A program made the position numbers and the translations under genes. The notes under the pieces are model-generated. The model did not search any database and was not told the DNA's origin. It worked only from the letters and a program-made list of their open reading frames with translations. Positions 9,137 through 18,776 of a stretch of DNA of 64,000 nucleotides are shown in pieces (the stretch's first letter is position 1; each line of letters opens with the position of its first letter). Source of the DNA: Tenacibaculum sp. Bg11-29 (GTDB lineage Bacteria > Bacteroidota > Bacteroidia > Flavobacteriales > Flavobacteriaceae); the NCBI RefSeq assembly GCF_002836595.1, contig NZ_PJBB01000003.1, positions 930,001 to 994,000 on the forward strand, written 5' to 3'.

Positions 9137-10096
9137 ATGAGTAAAAAATCAACTTATTTATTAGGTATCTTGTTAACGATTGTTGTTGGTAGCCTTTTGT
9201 ATTGGTATTTATGTTGTAGTGTTTGTTGTGAAAAACAAAGCTGTGATGTAAATAAAACAAGTAAAGAAGCATCCCAAGATAATGTTGCAAAACCTAAAGT
9301 AAAAAAACCAACTTTTATTCCATTCAGCATTAACGATGCTAATGGAGATTTTAAATTTTCAATTGATGAGAGCTTTAATTTTAACGAATCTAACTTTGTT
9401 ATTAATAATACTGTTTCAGAAAATTTAAACAATGGTATTTTAAATATTAAAGAGTATTTAGATGCAAATGGAAACAAACGTTTTAATATTACAGGGTATT
9501 ATACCAGTAATGAAACAAATAATTCAGCATTTCCAAATTTAGGTTTAGCAAGAGCTAATTCTGTAAAAAACTACATGACAACTAAAGGAATATCATCTAA
9601 AGTAATTAACACCTTTGGTGGATTAAAAGATGATATTGTTTCTGATAAAAATAAGGACTTCTTAGGGCCTTTATCGTTCGATATTTTTACAAGAACAGAT
9701 GAGGCTACTTTAAAAGATAAAGAGTTTAAAGAAATTTGTGAAACAATTAAAGAGAATCCTTTAAAACTTTATTTTGATTCTGGTAAAGCTCATATTAATT
9801 TATCAAAAGAACAACGTGAAAAATTTACAAGTATTTCTAGTTGTATTGATAAACTAGGAATGATTGTTCAAGTAATAGGACATACAGATAATACTGGTAA
9901 TTCTGAAAACAATATGAATCTTGGTCAAAAACGAGCAGATTTTGTGAAAGACTATTTGGTACAAAATGGTATTTTAAAAGAGAATATAGAAACTTCTTCA
10001 AAAGGTCAAAACCAACCAATTGCTAATAATGCAACCAAAGAAGGAAGAGTAAAAAACAGAAGAATTGTAGTAACAATAACTAAATCAAAAAAATAA
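9137..10096 (+). CDS. OmpA-family protein with two tandem OmpA-like domains
   Basis: This 319-residue protein has an N-terminal membrane anchor (about residues 7-25), a cysteine cluster (CCSVCCEKQSC, 26-36), and a C-terminal OmpA domain at about 205-315 (LYFDSGKAHI, IGHTDNTGNSENN, GQKRADFVKDYL). The OmpA fold binds peptidoglycan. Residues about 75-185 (ITGYYTSNETNN ... NLGLARANSVKNYM) look like a degenerate copy of the same domain. The next gene, 4 bp downstream, encodes a coiled-coil membrane protein and is surely in the same transcript. Confidence 0.9.
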   Translation: MSKKSTYLLGILLTIVVGSLLYWYLCCSVCCEKQSCDVNKTSKEASQDNVAKPKVKKPTFIPFSINDANGDFKFSIDESFNFNESNFVINNTVSENLNNGILNIKEYLDANGNKRFNITGYYTSNETNNSAFPNLGLARANSVKNYMTTKGISSKVINTFGGLKDDIVSDKNKDFLGPLSFDIFTRTDEATLKDKEFKEICETIKENPLKLYFDSGKAHINLSKEQREKFTSISSCIDKLGMIVQVIGHTDNTGNSENNMNLGQKRADFVKDYLVQNGILKENIETSSKGQNQPIANNATKEGRVKNRRIVVTITKSKK

Positions 10097-10100
10097 AATT

Positions 10101-10823
10101 ATGAATTTATTAGCAATGCATATACCATGTTGGTTAATTCCATTATTAGTTGGAGTTATTTGTGCAATATTAGGATATTTATTAGGAAGACTTTTCGGAA
10201 GAGAGAAAAATAAAGAAGAGTTAGATATATGGAGCAACAAAGTAACGAGCTTAGAAGAATCTTTAGAAGAATGTGGTAAGAAAAGGTCTGCTTTAGAGAC
10301 CGACCTAAATACATGTAATAAGAATAAATTAAACTTAGAAGCAGATTTAGGAGCTTGTCATAAGACAAAATTAGCTTTAGAAGCTGATTTAAATACATGT
10401 AACAAGAGTAAATTAAACTTAGAGTCTGATTTATTATTAGCAAAATCAAGTTTTACAAGTAAGGCGGCTGATGTTTCAAGTATCACAAATGTAGCATCAT
10501 CTTTTACAGAATCACCAATGCTAATTCCTTTTGAAGCTACATTAGCAAAAGCGGTATTTGGTAAAAAAATTAAAGAGAATGACTTGAAGATTGTGGAAGG
10601 AATCGGGCCAAAAATTGAAGGCTTATTTCACACTTTTGATATTAAAACATGGAAAGATTTAGGTGAGGCTTCAATAGAAAAATGCCAAGAAGTATTAAAT
10701 AGCGGAGGAGATCGTTATCGAATTCATAAACCAAATACATGGCCAAAACAAGCTAAATTAGCTTACGAAGGTAAATGGGAAGAATTATTAAAATGGCAAG
10801 ATGAATTAGACGGAGGAAAATAG
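10101..10823 (+). CDS. Membrane-anchored coiled-coil protein with C-terminal helix-hairpin-helix
   Basis: This 240-residue protein has a transmembrane helix at about 11-30, four 14-residue coiled-coil repeats at 51-106 (pattern LExDLxxCxKxKLx), and a C-terminal helix-hairpin-helix-like domain near 163-200 (LKIVEGIGPKIEGLF). Each repeat carries one cysteine (58, 72, 86, 100), so the cysteines fall exactly every two heptads. Proteins with this tail are frequent in Bacteroidota and are usually annotated only as hypothetical. The gene is 4 bp behind the double-OmpA gene and followed by a terminator, so the two proteins may work together in the envelope. Confidence 0.82.
   Translation: MNLLAMHIPCWLIPLLVGVICAILGYLLGRLFGREKNKEELDIWSNKVTSLEESLEECGKKRSALETDLNTCNKNKLNLEADLGACHKTKLALEADLNTCNKSKLNLESDLLLAKSSFTSKAADVSSITNVASSFTESPMLIPFEATLAKAVFGKKIKENDLKIVEGIGPKIEGLFHTFDIKTWKDLGEASIEKCQEVLNSGGDRYRIHKPNTWPKQAKLAYEGKWEELLKWQDELDGGK
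10251..10418 (+). repeat. Four in-phase 42-bp coding repeats
   Basis: The DNA encodes residues 51-106 of the coiled-coil protein as four 42-bp units, with a fifth partial unit after them. Units 2 and 4 are the most alike (both contain the run taaatacatgtaa). The copy number could change by slippage in multiples of 14 residues without a frameshift. Confidence 0.8.
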
Positions 10824-10843
10824 TAATTTATTTTTTTAATATA

Positions 10844-10875
10844 AACCCTCGCAATTGCGAGGGTTCTTTTTTTAA
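10844..10875 (+). terminator. Rho-independent terminator
   Basis: A perfect palindrome, AACCCTCGCAA/TTGCGAGGGTT, is followed by TCTTTTTTT, 20 bp after the stop of the coiled-coil gene. It ends the OmpA/coiled-coil operon. Confidence 0.9.
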
Positions 10876-10905
10876 ACCTTTTAATATTTTCTAAGTCCAA
10901 TTAGT

Positions 10906-12279
10906 ATGAATACAAAACAGATTCAACATTTATATAACCGTATTGGTTTTGGAATTACTCCTTTTCAACTTAAAAAACTGATAGGTAAGTCTCAAAAACA
11001 AATTATTGATTCTCTTTTTCAAGAGTCAAAAAAAGTGACACCTGTTACTATTGATATCTCTTTTGCTTTAAATCTAACAAAAGAAGATTTTAAAAATAAA
11101 AAGAGACGAAGAGAGCTAACGAAAATAAGTAAAGAAAAAATATTAGCTTTAAACAAAGCTTGGTTAGAAAGACTGTATAACCCTTCGGAATTATTGCGTG
11201 AAAAAATGACCCTTTTTTGGGCAAACGTTTTTGTTTGTAAAGATAAAGATATTCGTTTTTTTCAACGATATAATAACTTATTGCGATCACATTCATTAGG
11301 AAGTTTTAAAACATTCACAAAAGCTATTGCTAAAGAACCAGCAATGTTAAAGTATTTAAATAATAAGCAAAATAGAAAGAAAAGTCCGAATGAAAATTTT
11401 GCACGTGAATTGATGGAGCTGTTTACTCTTGGACAAGGAAATTATACAGAAAAAGATATTAAAGAAAGTGCGAGAGCATTTACAGGATACAATCATAATT
11501 TTTATGGGGAGTTTAAATTTAGAAAGAAACAACATGATAATGGAGAGAAAACTTTTTTAGATCAGACAGGATATTTTGAAGGTGATGATATTATTGATAT
11601 AATTTTAAAACAAAAGCAATGTGCTCGTTTTATATGTGAAAAAGTATATCGTTATTTTGTGAATAACACAATTAATTCTAATCATGTAAATGAAATGGTT
11701 TCGAAGTTTTATTCAAACTATAATATTGAAGAATTAATGTATTTTGTATTGAGTTCAGATTGGTTTTATGCTGAAGAAAATATAGGTGTGAAAATAAAAT
11801 CACCAATCGAATTCCTAGTAGGAATGAATACTGTAGTTCCGTTTTCAATAGAAAAAAATAAACAAAGTTTATTTATTCAAAAATTATTAGGGCAAGTATT
11901 ATTAAATCCACCAAATGTTGCTGGGTGGAAAGGAGGGAGGACATGGATTGATAGTAATACTATTGTTACTCGATTACGACTAGCATCTGTATTGTTAAAT
12001 AATGCAGAAATTACCTATTCCGACAAAGGAGGATTAGAAGAAGATGTAAAAGATTTTAGTGAGAAAAAATTAAGAAGAAAAATATTTATAAAAGTAGCAG
12101 CAGATTGGAATGTTTTTGAAAATAATTATCCAACAAGAACTAATAAAGAATTAATTGATCAGGTTATTACGAGTCCTATAAATAAAGGAACTTTAGAATT
12201 ACTAGAGAATAGCGAGTTTGTTTCAAAAAGAGATTTTTGTGTGCAATTATTATCGTTACCAGAATATCAATTATGTTAA
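10906..12279 (+). CDS. DUF1800 family protein
   Basis: This 457-residue protein is of the DUF1800 family. Blocks seen include HLYNRIGFGITP at the N-terminus, REKMTLFWANVFV (about residue 98), NENFARELMELFTLGQGNYTEKDI, and a late NPPNVAGWKGGRTWI motif. Function is not established. DUF1800 genes are nearly always followed by DUF1501 genes, as here (12 bp gap), and the pair is thought to be exported or envelope-associated. No clear signal peptide is visible in this copy. Confidence 0.9.
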   Translation: MNTKQIQHLYNRIGFGITPFQLKKLIGKSQKQIIDSLFQESKKVTPVTIDISFALNLTKEDFKNKKRRRELTKISKEKILALNKAWLERLYNPSELLREKMTLFWANVFVCKDKDIRFFQRYNNLLRSHSLGSFKTFTKAIAKEPAMLKYLNNKQNRKKSPNENFARELMELFTLGQGNYTEKDIKESARAFTGYNHNFYGEFKFRKKQHDNGEKTFLDQTGYFEGDDIIDIILKQKQCARFICEKVYRYFVNNTINSNHVNEMVSKFYSNYNIEELMYFVLSSDWFYAEENIGVKIKSPIEFLVGMNTVVPFSIEKNKQSLFIQKLLGQVLLNPPNVAGWKGGRTWIDSNTIVTRLRLASVLLNNAEITYSDKGGLEEDVKDFSEKKLRRKIFIKVAADWNVFENNYPTRTNKELIDQVITSPINKGTLELLENSEFVSKRDFCVQLLSLPEYQLC

Positions 12280-12291
12280 AAAGTAAAATAA

Positions 12292-13485
12292 ATGGATAGA
12301 AGAAATTTTATAAAAAGAACATCATTGGCATCTGGAGGATTATTTTTTGTTCCGCAGTTTGTAAAAGCCTTTGAACAAAATACTCAGCAATTATTTAGCA
12401 ATAAAAAAATTGTAATTATTCAATTAAAAGGTGGTAATGATGGTTTAAATACGGTTGTTCCTTTTAGAAATGATATTTATTATCAAAAAAGAAACGGAAT
12501 TGCAATTCCGAAGAATAAGTTATTACAATTAAATGATGAGGTTGGTTTACATGCAAGTTTGGCTCCGCTACAAAAATTGTATGATAAAGGCTATGTAAGC
12601 ATTATTAACAATGTAGGATATCCAAATCCGAATCGCTCACATTTTAGATCAACAGATATTTGGCAAACAGCAAGTGATAGTAATGAATATCTACAAAGTG
12701 GTTGGGTCGGTCGTTTTTTAGATCAAACAAAATCGAAGCCTTATAAAGCAATAGAAGTAGACGAGAGTTTGTCTTTAATGCTAAAAGGAGAGCTTCAAAA
12801 TGGATTAGCAGTAACGAACCCTAAATTATTTTATGAGTCGTTAAAACAACCATTTTTTAATGATGTTTTAAATCATTACAACGATGCTCATTTAAGTGAA
12901 CACAACTTAGGTTATTTATATAATACAATGATTGATGCAAAATCATCTGCAAAACATATTTACGAGAAAAGAAAAACAACTACCTCTAAAGCAAAGTACC
13001 CTAAAAATGTATTTGGAAAACAATTAAAAACGATTGGAGAGTTTATAAATTCGGGATTAGAAACTCAAGTGTATTATGCTGCATTAAGCGGATTTGATAC
13101 TCATGTAAATCAAAAGAATAAACAAGCACGCTTATTAGAACTGTATGCTGATAGTATGGAGGTTTTTGTTAATGATTTAGAGAAAAACAATACTCTTGAA
13201 GATACATTGATTATCACTTTTTCTGAATTTGGTCGTAGAGTACAACAAAACGCAGCAAATGGTACCGATCATGGTACAGCAAACAATGTTTTTGTAATAG
13301 GTAAAAACCTAAAAAAACAAGGAGTGTATAATGATTTACCAGACTTACAAAATTTAGATACTAATGGTGATTTAAAGCACGAAATTGATTTTAGAGAAAT
13401 TTATGCAACACTATTAGATAAATGGCTTAAAGTTGATGATGCTCAAATATTAAACAAGCAATTTTCTAAGCTTAATTTTGTGTAA
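12292..13485 (+). CDS. DUF1501 family protein with twin-arginine signal
   Basis: This 397-residue DUF1501 protein starts with a twin-arginine-type signal (MDRRNFIKRTSLASGG), so it should cross the inner membrane folded. Recognisable blocks are VIIQLKGGNDGLNTVVPF, HASLAPLQKLYDKG, NPNRSHFRSTDIWQTA and TFSEFGRRVQQNAANGTDHG. These place it in the sulfatase/alkaline-phosphatase-like fold group. Its substrate is unknown. It forms a conserved pair with the DUF1800 gene just upstream. Confidence 0.92.
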   Translation: MDRRNFIKRTSLASGGLFFVPQFVKAFEQNTQQLFSNKKIVIIQLKGGNDGLNTVVPFRNDIYYQKRNGIAIPKNKLLQLNDEVGLHASLAPLQKLYDKGYVSIINNVGYPNPNRSHFRSTDIWQTASDSNEYLQSGWVGRFLDQTKSKPYKAIEVDESLSLMLKGELQNGLAVTNPKLFYESLKQPFFNDVLNHYNDAHLSEHNLGYLYNTMIDAKSSAKHIYEKRKTTTSKAKYPKNVFGKQLKTIGEFINSGLETQVYYAALSGFDTHVNQKNKQARLLELYADSMEVFVNDLEKNNTLEDTLIITFSEFGRRVQQNAANGTDHGTANNVFVIGKNLKKQGVYNDLPDLQNLDTNGDLKHEIDFREIYATLLDKWLKVDDAQILNKQFSKLNFV

Positions 13486-13540
13486 AACTTGTTCTTACCT
13501 TTTTTTGATAACTTCGCTATTGTTGTAAAGCAATTTGAAG

Positions 13541-14071
13541 ATGAGTTTTAAGTATTTTATTATAGGGTTTTTTATTATTATTGGATGTAAATCTATTGAT
13601 ATAAAAAAGGCTTCGGAGTTTAAATTAACTGATGAATCTATAAACCTAAAGGTATTTATAGGAGAAAAAATATCAGTGAAAGAATTTGACCCAAACAAAA
13701 ACAATAAAAAAAAAGTAATTGATTCAATAACTGGTGATACTATAATTAGGAAAACATATGTTATGGATCATGGATTTTTAGCTAAATACAAAGTAGTGCA
13801 AAATGTATTTAATGATTTAAAAACAGATACAATTGAATTTCTAGTTTATGATCATTATGGTAGACCTGGGTTTGAAAATTATGAAAATGTACTTCTGTAT
13901 ATATCTTTAAATAAAGAAAAATATAATTACTATCATCAAAAATATCAATTCGACCCAGTAAAAAGGACAAAAAAGAAGACATGGAAAGGTTTGAAAGGAG
14001 AAAGTATAGAAAACCTTTTCACTGAAAAGAAAAACGGAGTATTAAAAGCTCGTGGAACTTTTGGTAAATAA
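13541..14071 (+). CDS. Hypothetical lipoprotein
   Basis: I choose the ATG at 13541, giving 176 residues, because it places a short SPII signal (MSFKYFIIGFFIIIGC, C16) at the very start. The upstream TTG at 13535 adds only two residues. The mature protein is lysine-rich and contains no domain I recognise. It follows the DUF1501 gene by 55 bp and converges on the radical SAM gene. The function is unknown. Confidence 0.75.
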   Translation: MSFKYFIIGFFIIIGCKSIDIKKASEFKLTDESINLKVFIGEKISVKEFDPNKNNKKKVIDSITGDTIIRKTYVMDHGFLAKYKVVQNVFNDLKTDTIEFLVYDHYGRPGFENYENVLLYISLNKEKYNYYHQKYQFDPVKRTKKKTWKGLKGESIENLFTEKKNGVLKARGTFGK

Positions 14072-14086
14072 AAATTCAGCAATAAT

Positions 14087-15946
14087 TTATACGGTTAAAA
14101 ACTGTTCTATTAAATTAATTTGTTGGGTAGTTTTTGGTATTTTAAAATCGAAGTATTTATGTAAAGGTATTTCAAAACCTTTATAATTTAAGTAATTGTT
14201 TAAAGCGGTATTTAACCCTTCGCTATATAAATGATGTTCAGCTCCTGTGGGATCTTCGTGATACAAATCATTTTCAGCAAAACCTTTAAATTCTGGCCCT
14301 GTAATGTTAATTTCAAATTCATCAGGGTTTTTACCAACGGGGCTATGACTAGTACAGGCAAACATATGCCAAAAAGCAGATTGAATACAATTGTTTTGAA
14401 ATAACTGACGAACAACTTCTAAAGAATCAATTGTTTCTTGCGCTGTTTCAGTAGGAAAACCAAACATTAAATAGGCATGTACCATAATGTTTTCATCAGA
14501 AAAAGCTTTCGTAACTCTAGCAACTTGACCAATATCTACACCTTTTTTCATTTTAACTAATAACCTATCTGAAGCAACTTCTAAACCACCAGTAACAGCA
14601 ATACAACCCGATTTTGATAACAAAGAACAAAGTTCAGGCGTAAATGTTTTTTCGAATCGAATGTTAGTCCACCAAGTAATATAAACCTTTCTTTCTAGTA
14701 ACTTATTAGCTAAAGCTCTTAGCATTTTAGGTGGTGCAGCTTCATCAACAAAATGAAAACCCGTAATACCAGTTTCTGATATTATTTTTTCAATTTTATT
14801 AACTAAATCATCTGCTGTTGTATTTTGATAGTTTCCTATATAATCTAAAGTAACATCACAAAAAGAACACTGTTTCCAATAGCATCCATGAGAAATGGTT
14901 AGTTTATTCCATTTACCATCAGACCACATTCTGTGCATCGGGTTCATTACATCTAAAAAAGATAAATATTTATTTGTTGGAAGTCCTAGATAACTAGGAG
15001 CAGGCAAGTTTTTATGATGAAATATGGTGTTTGGTATTTTATCAGCATAAACGACCTTGTTATTTTTACAAATGAAAGTTCTTTCTAAAGAATCTTCGTT
15101 TACTTTACCGCTTAAAAATTCAGTAATTTTTAATAAAGGTCCTTCACCATCATCTAAGGTAATAAAATCTACAAATTCGAAAATTCGAGGATCAGATAAA
15201 CGTCTTAACTCCGTATTACAATAACCACCACCCATAGCTGTTTTTATACCAGGATATTGTTTTTTTATAAACTGAGCACATCGTAAGGCTGAAAATAAAT
15301 TACCAGGAAAAGGAACTGTAAAACAAATTAAATCGTACGTGTCTTGTTGTAATTTTTCATCTAACAAATACAACATTTCATCTTCTATTAAGGTAGTTTC
15401 ATATTGCAAAAACTCATCAATAGTATCGAAACTAGAAGCTGATCTTCCTAATTGTTCTGCATAGCGTGTAAAAGAAAAAAACTCATCAACATTGGCATTT
15501 ATAAAATCACCTAATTCTTCTACAAACAGTGTAGCAATATGTTTGGCTTTGTCTAAAATTCCTAATTTTCCGAATTCGGTAGTTAAATCTTTATTTAGTT
15601 TAATACGCCTATGACCGTGCGGTAAATAATCTTTATGTACCATCTGATACGCAGCAGTAACTTCTTGCACACGTAAATAGTTCATTACAGAATCTACTTT
15701 ATTTATATATTCTTCCTTTTGTTTATAAACCAATGGAAAATCACTATTACCAAGCATTTCAGCTTGTTTAAAAATAGCATTTATAAATTCTTTGGTAAAC
15801 ACTGCGGTAAACAACTCGATACTTAAATCCATCTGCGTTGCTTTTACATTTTTAGAATCTAAAAAACCTTTAATATATGCAGTTGCAGGATATGCTGTAT
15901 TTAATTGAGTAAAAGGAGGTGTTATTAAAAGCGTGTTTATAGCCAT
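14087..15946 (-). CDS. B12-binding-domain radical SAM protein
   Basis: I choose the ATG at 15946 (MAINTLLITPPFTQLN), which fits the usual start of this family. An upstream ATG at 15967 would add seven residues. The N-terminal third is a cobalamin-binding Rossmann-type domain (YDLICFTVPFPGNLFSA, TAMGGGYCNTEL). The radical SAM cluster motif is GCYWKQCSFCD at Cys355, Cys360 and Cys363, a CX4CX2C spacing instead of the common CX3CX2C. Later parts (TGGLEVASDRLLVKMKKGV, AYLMFGFPTET) fit the TIM barrel. Such enzymes catalyse methylations or rearrangements of unknown metabolites. No peptide precursor or pathway genes are adjacent. Confidence 0.88.
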   Translation of the reverse strand: MAINTLLITPPFTQLNTAYPATAYIKGFLDSKNVKATQMDLSIELFTAVFTKEFINAIFKQAEMLGNSDFPLVYKQKEEYINKVDSVMNYLRVQEVTAAYQMVHKDYLPHGHRRIKLNKDLTTEFGKLGILDKAKHIATLFVEELGDFINANVDEFFSFTRYAEQLGRSASSFDTIDEFLQYETTLIEDEMLYLLDEKLQQDTYDLICFTVPFPGNLFSALRCAQFIKKQYPGIKTAMGGGYCNTELRRLSDPRIFEFVDFITLDDGEGPLLKITEFLSGKVNEDSLERTFICKNNKVVYADKIPNTIFHHKNLPAPSYLGLPTNKYLSFLDVMNPMHRMWSDGKWNKLTISHGCYWKQCSFCDVTLDYIGNYQNTTADDLVNKIEKIISETGITGFHFVDEAAPPKMLRALANKLLERKVYITWWTNIRFEKTFTPELCSLLSKSGCIAVTGGLEVASDRLLVKMKKGVDIGQVARVTKAFSDENIMVHAYLMFGFPTETAQETIDSLEVVRQLFQNNCIQSAFWHMFACTSHSPVGKNPDEFEINITGPEFKGFAENDLYHEDPTGAEHHLYSEGLNTALNNYLNYKGFEIPLHKYFDFKIPKTTQQINLIEQFLTV

Positions 15947-16222
15947 AAAAATATAAATAAGGTACAAAGATACTTTTTAAGACAGTACCTTCTAGTTGAT
16001 TTACTAAAACTATTGAAGTGTTAATAGAATAGTGTGTCTTATGATGGTTTAAACATATTTAATACTTCTCTTATCATTAGTTTTTTTACTGTTTTGTTTA
16101 AAATATAACAATTATAAATAAAATGTTGTTTTTTGTGTTTTATTGATTTTATAGCATTTTTAAGGTGGTTTTTTGTTTTTATTTTGCTTTATTAGCACTT
16201 TAAACCTGTTTTAGTTAATAAT

Positions 16223-18544
16223 ATGAAAAAATATTTATCGTTTTTAGTGATCTTTAGTTTGTGTTTATTTATGGTAAGCTGTAAACAAAAGTTAAAAGAA
16301 AGTGTAGTAGAACAAGAACATAAAAAAGATTTTACAAAACATGTAAATCCTTTAATTGGAACTAGTAAAATGGGACATGTATTTCCTGGAGCAACAGCTC
16401 CTTTTGGAATGGTACAATTAAGTCCGCAAACTAATTTTGAAGTTATGTTTAATAAAGACGGTAGTTATAATAGTAAAACGTATGAATATTGTGCGGGTTA
16501 CCAATACAAAGATTCAACAATTATAGGTTTTGCTCACACTAATTTTAGTGGAACAGGACATGCCGATTTAGGTGATTTTTTAGTAATGCCAACTACGGGG
16601 AAATTAATTTTAGAACCTTTAAAAACGAAAGAGAATACCAAAGGGTTTTATTCAACATTTTCACACGATACAGAAAAAGCGTCTCCTGGTTATTACAATG
16701 TTAATTTAGATAGTTACAATATAAAGGCTGAATTAACAGCTAGTGAACGTGTAGGTTTTCATCAATATACATTTCCTAAATCTAACGACTCTCATATTAT
16801 TTTAGATTTAGTTTATAATATATACCATCATGATAATAAAAATGTATGGACATTTATTCGTGTTGAAAATGATAGTTTAATAACTGGTTATAGACAAACA
16901 AAAGGGTGGGCAAGAACAAAAAAAGTGTTTTTCGCAATGCAGTTTTCTAAACCATTTAAAAGTTATGGTCATAAAAAATACAATAAAGAAACGTATGATG
17001 GTTTTTATAGACGTTTTAAACAAAATGAAAATTTTCCTGAAATGGCAGGAAAAGATATAAGAGCCTATTTTAATTTTGATACTGAAGAAGGTGAAAAAGT
17101 GAACATAAAATTTGCATTATCTCCAGTAAGTACCAATGGTGCTTTAAACAATTTAAAAGAAGAAATTCCGCATTGGAATTTTGACAAAACAAAAGAAGAA
17201 ACAAAAGATAAATGGAATAAGGAGTTAGGAAAAATTGATGTAGAAACGATTACTGAAAAAGAGAAGACTACTTTTTATACGGCTTTATACCACACTAATT
17301 TATCACCTATTTTGTATGAAGATGTTGATGGGAAATACCGAGGACTAGATCAAAATATATACACTTCAAAAGGTTTTACTAATTATACCATATTTTCTCT
17401 TTGGGATACTTACAGAGCGCTTCACCCATTATATAATATAACGCAACCAAAGCGAAACAATGACATGATAAAATCGATGTTAGCACATCATGATCAAAGT
17501 GTGCATAACATGTTACCAATATGGAGTCATTATTCTAATGAAAACTGGTGTATGATTGGGTATCATGCAACTTCAGTTATTGCAGATGCATTAGTAAAAA
17601 ACGTGGGAGATTTTGATGTAAATCATGCACTTAAAGCATCAACAAATACAGCTACTGTTCGATATTTTGATGGTATTGGAGATTATATAGATTATAAATA
17701 TGTTCCGGAAGATAAAAGCCACTCTTCCGTATCAAAAACACTAGAATATGCATACAATGATTGGTGTATTGCTCAAATTGCAAAAAAGGTTGGAAAGACT
17801 GACGTAGAAAAAGAGTATTTAACAAGAGCTGAATATTATAAAAATGTTTATGACCCAACAATTGGATTTATGCGTCCTAAATTATCTGATGGTACTTTTA
17901 GAAAAAACTTTGACCCAATGGATACTCATGGGCAAGGTTTTATTGAAGGAAATGCATGGAATTATGGATTATATGTTCCTCAAAACATTGATAAAATGAT
18001 TGAAATGATGGGTGGTAAAGAAAAATTTAGTAATCAACTAGATGAATTATTTACGACTGAAATAGCTGATAAATACATAGCAAATCATGAAGATATTACT
18101 CGTGATGGAATTATAGGAAATTATGTTCATGGTAACGAGCCAGGTCATCACATTCCGTATTTATATAATTGGACAGGGCATCCTAAAAAAACGCAGCAAA
18201 GAGTACGTATGATAATGGATACTATGTATGGAGATACTGTTGATGGTTTGTGTGGTAATGATGATGCAGGTCAAATGAGTGCTTGGTACATATTTAGTAG
18301 TTTAGGATTTTATCCTGTAACGCCAGGGTCGCCATATTATGCAATAGGAAGCCCCAATATTAAAGAGGCTACAATTTATTTAGAAAACGGTAAAACTTTA
18401 AAAATTACAGCTAAAAACCAAAGTAAAGAAAATGTATTTGTAAAAAGTATAAAAGTAAATGGTAAGAAAATAATCAACAATGTACTTTCTCATGATGCTA
18501 TTGTAAATGGTGGAGAAATCGTTTTTGAAATGAGTAAAGAGTAA
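16223..18544 (+). CDS. Glycoside hydrolase family 92 alpha-mannosidase (lipoprotein)
   Basis: This 773-residue exo-alpha-mannosidase has an SPII signal (SLCLFMVSC). GH92 blocks are HVNPLIGTSKMGHVFPGATAPFGM at the start of the mature enzyme, GFAHTNFSGTGH, SLWDTYRALHPLYN, HGNEPGHHIPYLYN and GNDDAGQMSAWYIFSSLGFYPV. The last two contain the glutamate and aspartates used for calcium-dependent inverting catalysis. The enzyme removes alpha-linked mannose from glycans, consistent with a marine polysaccharide or glycoprotein scavenger. There is no SusC/SusD pair beside it, so it is not in a visible utilisation locus. Confidence 0.95.
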   Translation: MKKYLSFLVIFSLCLFMVSCKQKLKESVVEQEHKKDFTKHVNPLIGTSKMGHVFPGATAPFGMVQLSPQTNFEVMFNKDGSYNSKTYEYCAGYQYKDSTIIGFAHTNFSGTGHADLGDFLVMPTTGKLILEPLKTKENTKGFYSTFSHDTEKASPGYYNVNLDSYNIKAELTASERVGFHQYTFPKSNDSHIILDLVYNIYHHDNKNVWTFIRVENDSLITGYRQTKGWARTKKVFFAMQFSKPFKSYGHKKYNKETYDGFYRRFKQNENFPEMAGKDIRAYFNFDTEEGEKVNIKFALSPVSTNGALNNLKEEIPHWNFDKTKEETKDKWNKELGKIDVETITEKEKTTFYTALYHTNLSPILYEDVDGKYRGLDQNIYTSKGFTNYTIFSLWDTYRALHPLYNITQPKRNNDMIKSMLAHHDQSVHNMLPIWSHYSNENWCMIGYHATSVIADALVKNVGDFDVNHALKASTNTATVRYFDGIGDYIDYKYVPEDKSHSSVSKTLEYAYNDWCIAQIAKKVGKTDVEKEYLTRAEYYKNVYDPTIGFMRPKLSDGTFRKNFDPMDTHGQGFIEGNAWNYGLYVPQNIDKMIEMMGGKEKFSNQLDELFTTEIADKYIANHEDITRDGIIGNYVHGNEPGHHIPYLYNWTGHPKKTQQRVRMIMDTMYGDTVDGLCGNDDAGQMSAWYIFSSLGFYPVTPGSPYYAIGSPNIKEATIYLENGKTLKITAKNQSKENVFVKSIKVNGKKIINNVLSHDAIVNGGEIVFEMSKE

Positions 18545-18572
18545 TAAATGAAATTATTTTTACAAATGGTTA

Positions 18573-18603
18573 AAAAAACAACACTCACAAGGTGTTGTTT
18601 TTT
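18573..18603 (+). terminator. Rho-independent terminator after the GH92 gene
   Basis: AACAACAC pairs with GTGTTGTT around a 7-base loop, with A-rich sequence before and a T-run after. It lies about 30 bp past the stop of the alpha-mannosidase. Confidence 0.85.
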
Positions 18604-18710
18604 ATGTTAAGGTTTTAGAATGGGTAATTAGTATACGTTTATTAAAATAAGTGTAGTTATCTGGCTACTAAAAACCGAGAGGTTTATTTATATGATTGTG
18701 ATAAATAAAA

Positions 18711-18745
18711 ATGATAGTCAATATTTTAAAAATACTGACTATCAT
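18711..18745 (-). terminator. Terminator of the GG-leader peptide unit
   Basis: ATGATAGTCA pairs perfectly with TGACTATCAT and the stem continues with one mismatch. On the minus strand it is followed by TTTTATTTATC. It lies 31 bp downstream of the peptide gene's stop. Confidence 0.7.
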
Positions 18746-18776
18746 CAATGTATGTTACTGTATTATGTTCTCAATA

